From NCBI RefSeq assembly GCF_900104745.1, contig NZ_LT629732.1:2715981-2779980 (forward strand): a stretch of DNA of 64,000 nt, given 5' to 3'. Under the pieces are notes generated by a model that made no database searches, was not told the DNA's origin, and was given only the letters and a program-made list of their open reading frames with translations. The position numbers and the translations under genes were made by a program. The stretch's first letter is position 1. The number at the start of each line of letters is the position of its first letter. Of the stretch, positions 60,773 to 64,000 are shown piece by piece. This DNA is from Actinopolymorpha singaporensis (GTDB taxonomy: Bacteria > Actinomycetota > Actinomycetes > Propionibacteriales > Actinopolymorphaceae).

Positions 60773-61735
60773 ATGACGGCGAACCCGCGAGGTATCGCAC
60801 TCAACCCGGCCGCGCAGGCGTTCGCCGAGGCGACCGACGCACCGCCCTATCTCCACGATCTGCCGCCTGAGGAGGGGCGGGCCGTGGTGGACGACGTCCA
60901 GTCCGGGGACGTCGACAAGCCCGAGGTGTTCGACCAGTGGGTGACCGTGCCGGGCGGGCCCACCGGGTCGGTTCGGGTGCGGATCGTCCGTCCGCCGAGG
61001 GCGCGGGGCCTGCTGCCGGTCATCGTCTACGTGCACGGTTCCGGCTGGGTGTTCGGCAACGCCCACACGCACGACCGGCTGGTCCGCGAACTCGCCACGC
61101 AGGCGAACGCCGCGGTGGTGTTTCCGGAGTACGACAGAGCACCCGAGGCGCGTTACCCGGTCGCGCTGGAGCAGTGCTACGCGGCGGCGCAGTGGGTGTG
61201 CGCGCAGGGGGCGCTCCAGGGGCTGGACTCCTCCCACATCGCGGTGGCCGGTGACTCCGTGGGCGGAAACCTGGCGATCGCCCTTACCCTGTTGGCGAAA
61301 CAGCGCGGTGACGTGCGCTTCGTCGCGCAGGTCGAGTTCTACCCCGTGACCGACGCGGCGTGCGACAGCGCCTCCTACCAGGAGTTCGCCGAGGGATACT
61401 TCCTGCGCAGGGACGCGATGCGGTGGGCCTGGGACCAGTACACCACCGACGAGGAGGAACGCTCGCTGATCACGGTGTCCCCGCTGCGTGCCCGCCTGGA
61501 CGATCTTCGTGACCTGCCGCCCGCGCTGGTGATCACCGCGGAGGCGGACGTGCTCCGCGACGAGGGCGAGGCGTTCGCCGTCAAGTTGCGGAGGGCCGGC
61601 GTGCCCACGACAGCCGCACGCTACGCCGGGACGATCCACGACTTCGTGCTGCTGGACGCGCTCCGCGAGACCGGCGCGGCCCGGGCCGCGGTCGCCCAGG
61701 CGGCGACGATGCTCCGCGAGCACCTGAAGGCCTGA
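60773..61735 (+). CDS. Alpha/beta hydrolase fold-3 (hormone-sensitive lipase-like) esterase
   Basis: 320 aa. The family oxyanion motif HGGG is H-G-S-G-W here; the nucleophile lies in A-G-D-S-V-G-G-N, the acid in I-T-A-E-A-D-V-L-R-D and the histidine in T-I-H-D-F. Typically cleaves short-chain acyl esters. CAGGAG is upstream of the ATG. It follows the ABC operon by 116 bases and may deacylate imported sugars. Confidence 0.83.
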   Translation: MTANPRGIALNPAAQAFAEATDAPPYLHDLPPEEGRAVVDDVQSGDVDKPEVFDQWVTVPGGPTGSVRVRIVRPPRARGLLPVIVYVHGSGWVFGNAHTHDRLVRELATQANAAVVFPEYDRAPEARYPVALEQCYAAAQWVCAQGALQGLDSSHIAVAGDSVGGNLAIALTLLAKQRGDVRFVAQVEFYPVTDAACDSASYQEFAEGYFLRRDAMRWAWDQYTTDEEERSLITVSPLRARLDDLRDLPPALVITAEADVLRDEGEAFAVKLRRAGVPTTAARYAGTIHDFVLLDALRETGAARAAVAQAATMLREHLKA

Positions 61736-61748
61736 GTGGCCGCTCAGG
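61731..61748. terminator. Hairpin spanning both stop codons of convergent genes
   Basis: CCTGAG-TGGCCG-CTCAGG. Each arm holds the stop codon of one gene, eight bases apart. Confidence 0.55.
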
Positions 61749-62544
61749 TCGCGTGGGCCGCCCGGTCGTAGGCGGCGCGGGGCATCTGGGTGGCGAGCTT
61801 GCCGCCGCTGACGTCGATCAGGGTTCCGGTCACGTAGCCGGCCTGGTCGGAGGCGAGGAAGCAGACCAGGTTGGCGATGTCGTCCGGCGTACCCCACCGG
61901 CGGATCGTGAGCAGGTCCAACAGCCTGTCCTGTTCCTCCGGTGAGCGTTCGGCGAAGTGGTTCATCTGCGTGGGCACCATGCCCGGGGCGTAGGCGTTCG
62001 CGGTGATGTTCCACGGGCCCAGCTCGCCGGCGAGCGCCCGGGTGAAGTGCGCGACCGCCGCCTTCGCCGAGGCGTACGCCGAGCCGCCCGCGGTGGGGAC
62101 GATCGCGGCGAACGACGAGACGTTGATGATGCGGCCGGAACGCTGCTCCTTCATCACCGGGACGACGGCCTTGCACATCAGGAACGTTCCGGTGAGGTTG
62201 ACGTCCTGGCAGCGGCGCCAGCTCTCCTCCGACAGCACGTCGACGGGCCCGCCCGCGACGATGCCGGCGTTGTTGACCAGGATGTCGATGCGGCCGTGCC
62301 GGCGTACGGTCTCCTCGACGACCTCCTGGATGCGGGCGAGGTCGGTGACGTCGCAGACGAACTGACTCGCGGGTACGCCGCTCTCGGAGCCGAGCTCGGC
62401 GCCCAAGGCGTCCAGCTCGTCGGGGTGGACGTCCAGCGCCACGGTGGTGACCCCTTCGGCGGCCAGCCGGCGCACCAGCGCGCGGCCGATCCCGCGCCCG
62501 GCGCCGGTCACCACGGCGACACGTCCACTCAGATCGATGTGCAT
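61744..62544 (-). CDS. Short-chain dehydrogenase/reductase
   Basis: 266 aa classical SDR. Cofactor motif T-G-A-G-R-G-I-G, acidic end of beta-2 (L-D-V-H) favouring NAD, N-N-A-G-I, catalytic Ser in N-V-S-S-F and Y-A-S-A-K. Substrate probably a sugar or alcohol. The final A-T-Q-M-P tail is unusual but not informative. No good Shine-Dalgarno sequence. Confidence 0.87.
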   Translation of the reverse strand: MHIDLSGRVAVVTGAGRGIGRALVRRLAAEGVTTVALDVHPDELDALGAELGSESGVPASQFVCDVTDLARIQEVVEETVRRHGRIDILVNNAGIVAGGPVDVLSEESWRRCQDVNLTGTFLMCKAVVPVMKEQRSGRIINVSSFAAIVPTAGGSAYASAKAAVAHFTRALAGELGPWNITANAYAPGMVPTQMNHFAERSPEEQDRLLDLLTIRRWGTPDDIANLVCFLASDQAGYVTGTLIDVSGGKLATQMPRAAYDRAAHAT

Positions 62545-62645
62545 GCCCGTCAGCCAACCACGAAGGCGGGCGGGCGGTGGCCGAGCTGTCCGGGCATGGT
62601 CTGCCCTGTCTCGCTCCTCGGGCCGGGTGTGAGGCGGGCCAGGGC

Positions 62646-63275
62646 TCAGCGCACCCCGTGCGGACGGAACTGGATGCTGATCCGCGGCCCGACCACTCCC
62701 TTGGTCTTGGGCACGCAGTGCTCCCAGGTGCGCTGGCAGGAGCCACCCATCACGATCAGGTCGCCGTGGCCGAGCGGATGACGGATCGTCTCTCCGCCGC
62801 CGCGCGGTCGCAGCAGCAGGGAACGCGGGGCGCCGAGAGAGATGATCGCGACCATGGTGTCGTCGGTGCGGCCGCGACCGATCCGGTCACCGTGCCAGGC
62901 CACGCTGTCGCTGCCGTCGCGGTAAAGGCACAGTCCGGCGGTACGGAAGGGCTCGCCCAGCTCCTCGGCGTAGTGGGCGTCCAGGGCGGCCTTCGCCTCG
63001 TCGAGCAGTGGGTGGGGAAGGGGCGCGTCCTCGTCGTAGAAGCACAGCAGCCGCGGGACGTCGACCACCCGGTCGTACATCTGCCGCTTCTCGGCGTACC
63101 ACGGGACCGTCTCACACAGCCGCTCGAACAGCTGGTCGGAGCCGCGCACCCACCCGGGCCGAAGGTCGATCCATGCTCCATAGCTGAGCGGCACCCGGCG
63201 GACGGCGCCGGCGAGCTCGGCCAGGCCCGGCTCGTCGGCGTAGTCCAGCAGGGAGCCCTGGAACGCCGCGGTCAC
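62646..63275 (-). CDS. AlkB-like 2-oxoglutarate/Fe(II) dioxygenase
   Basis: 209 aa. Iron ligands: H-x-D in V-A-W-H-G-D and the distal His in T-W-E-H; the 2-oxoglutarate arginines appear as R-I-S-I-Q-F-R, the AlkB R-x5-R signature. The nucleotide-recognition part precedes them. Expected role: demethylation of alkylated DNA or RNA bases. GTG 63275 follows TAGGGT by seven bases on the minus strand. Confidence 0.85.
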   Translation of the reverse strand: MTAAFQGSLLDYADEPGLAELAGAVRRVPLSYGAWIDLRPGWVRGSDQLFERLCETVPWYAEKRQMYDRVVDVPRLLCFYDEDAPLPHPLLDEAKAALDAHYAEELGEPFRTAGLCLYRDGSDSVAWHGDRIGRGRTDDTMVAIISLGAPRSLLLRPRGGGETIRHPLGHGDLIVMGGSCQRTWEHCVPKTKGVVGPRISIQFRPHGVR

Positions 63276-63282
63276 GTCTCCG

Positions 63283-63288
63283 ACCCTA
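63283..63288 (-). promoter_or_regulatory. -10 box of a leaderless promoter
   Basis: On the minus strand TAGGGT, seven bases, then GTG 63275. Confidence 0.55.
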
Positions 63289-63440
63289 CCCGATGCTTCG
63301 AACAGACGTTCGCCGGAGGCGGTGCCCGGAGTGTCAACCGGACGTTTCGGACCGCCCCGCCGCATGGAACCTGATCCGGTGGAGCGGTTCAATAGCGATC
63401 ACCTGACAGCCCTGACAGCGAGTTCACGGGAAGGATGCCG

Positions 63441-63506
63441 ATGACGCCTGCCACCGCCGACCCGCGGACCGCTCCGGCGCCGCCGCGGCGCAGGAGGGAG
63501 CCGTGA
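63441..63506 (+). CDS. Possible small Pro/Arg-rich leader peptide
   Basis: 21 codons from ATG 63441, with GGAAGG six bases upstream, ending in a TGA that overlaps the GTG of the next gene as GTGA. The peptide (M-T-P-A-T-A-D ... R-R-R-R-E-P) is Pro-, Ala- and Arg-rich. It may couple or pace translation of the following gene, or be chance. Confidence 0.35.
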   Translation: MTPATADPRTAPAPPRRRREP

Positions 63507-64000
63507 GCCGGCATCGTTTCCACGGCGACCCGGCCCGCTTCGAGGTGGTCGCGGCGTACGTCGGTGAGCGGTTCCCGACGGCGAAGTACGTCGCGGACGT
63601 GGCCGGTGGCCAGGGCATGCTGGCGCGGCTGCTGCGCAAGCGGTACGGCATGGAGTGCGAGGTGGTGGACCCGCGCGGCTGGACGCTGAAGGGTGTGCCC
63701 GGCCGGGCGGAGGAGTACTCCGCGGCGATGGCCGACTTCTACGACGTCGTGGTCGGCCTGCATCCGGACGAGGCGCTGCGGGAGGTTGTCGACTCAGCCG
63801 TCACCCGTCCGGTCCTGGTGGTGCCCTGCTGCAACTTCTGGGATCGCTCCCACCGGCTGGGCCAGGCCGAGCTCCTCGCCGCGGTCGCCGCGCACCACCG
63901 CGGCCTCGGTGGCCGCTGCGAGACCGTACGACTGGACTTCCGAGGGCCGAAGAACCTCGGCCTCGTCCTCGAACCCCCCGCTGCGCCTGGCCGCGACGCC
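63503..64000 (+). CDS. Methyltransferase-like protein, 3' end outside the window
   Basis: 166 codons without a stop. V-A-D-V-A-G-G-Q-G-M-L-A near residue 32 resembles the SAM-binding motif I and E-V-V-D-P-R-G motif II; V-V-P-C-C-N-F-W near residue 109 resembles the Pro-Cys-Cys motif of some RNA and histidine methyltransferases. GTG with AGGAGGGAG directly upstream. Role unknown. Confidence 0.65.
   Translation, partial: MSRHRFHGDPARFEVVAAYVGERFPTAKYVADVAGGQGMLARLLRKRYGMECEVVDPRGWTLKGVPGRAEEYSAAMADFYDVVVGLHPDEALREVVDSAVTRPVLVVPCCNFWDRSHRLGQAELLAAVAAHHRGLGGRCETVRLDFRGPKNLGLVLEPPAAPGRDA

Noticed and set aside
1-64000. tRNA, rRNA, riboswitch, prophage or insertion sequence
   Set aside because: Read for cloverleaf ends, conserved rRNA stretches, transposase motifs and terminal repeats; none could be supported by eye. 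A covariance-model search would be needed to exclude small RNAs.

Overview
The window is chromosomal DNA of a high-GC actinomycete. Codons end almost always in G or C, GTG starts are common, genes overlap as ATGA, GTGA or TGATG, and many genes seem to be transcribed without a leader from a TANNNT box 6-8 bases before the start codon. No rRNA, tRNA, CRISPR, transposase or integrase was seen. The load of secreted glycosidases, twin-arginine lipoproteins, sugar ABC transporters without ATPase genes, enolase-superfamily enzymes and alpha/beta hydrolases fits a saprophytic soil or plant-litter actinobacterium (Kribbella or Actinopolymorpha type; this placement is inference).

Layout. 0-7.4 kb: an AHH-type nuclease, an acetyltransferase, then a group of a GntR repressor, GH29 fucosidase and sulfatase, followed by a hydroxyisobutyrate-dehydrogenase-like enzyme and a divergent LarA-like protein. 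7.4-15 kb: small accessory genes (P-loop kinase, cupin, VOC, DinB, methyltransferase, phosphotransferase, a YtrA-type repressor operon with two identical-arm operators) with three broken genes among them: a GlxA/AraC regulator, an acetyltransferase and a MerR regulator. 15-20 kb: a peptide/sugar-type solute-binding lipoprotein, an esterase and a DAACS symporter. 20.2-21 kb: an unrecognised gene of lower GC with a perfect palindrome at its promoter. 21-26 kb: a secreted beta-propeller, a GH95 fucosidase and a GH43 glycosidase. 26-36.7 kb: a CGNR regulator divergent from an MFS exporter, an ADP-ribosylglycohydrolase coupled to a second solute-binding lipoprotein, an AlkZ-like protein, an HTH/molybdopterin-binding protein coupled to ModA, a DUF4037 protein and a duplicated P-loop kinase.

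36.7-46 kb: a three-gene sugar-acid operon (two enolase-superfamily dehydratases and a fused YdcZ transporter) divergent from an MHS-type carrier, a flavin monooxygenase, and a DesK/NarL-type two-component system divergent from a membrane protein. 46-53.8 kb: sugar ABC operon (binding protein and two permeases) ending in a large secreted DUF5722 glycosidase-like enzyme, facing a DUF2891 protein. 53.9-61.7 kb: a second sugar ABC operon with a CebR-like LacI operator upstream, an esterase downstream, and a divergent operon of alpha/beta hydrolase, Gfo/Idh/MocA dehydrogenase and a phytanoyl-CoA-dioxygenase-like gene cut by an in-frame TGA. 61.7-64 kb: an SDR dehydrogenase, an AlkB-like dioxygenase and a methyltransferase-like gene that runs off the end.

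The two ABC systems, three known glycosidases, the DUF5722/DUF2891 pair, the esterases, dehydratases and oxidoreductases read as several independent modules for taking up and breaking down decorated plant or algal sugars. Most transporters lack an ATPase gene, so a shared one elsewhere (MsiK type) is likely. Four genes are disrupted, so the sequence is either in active decay or carries indel errors.
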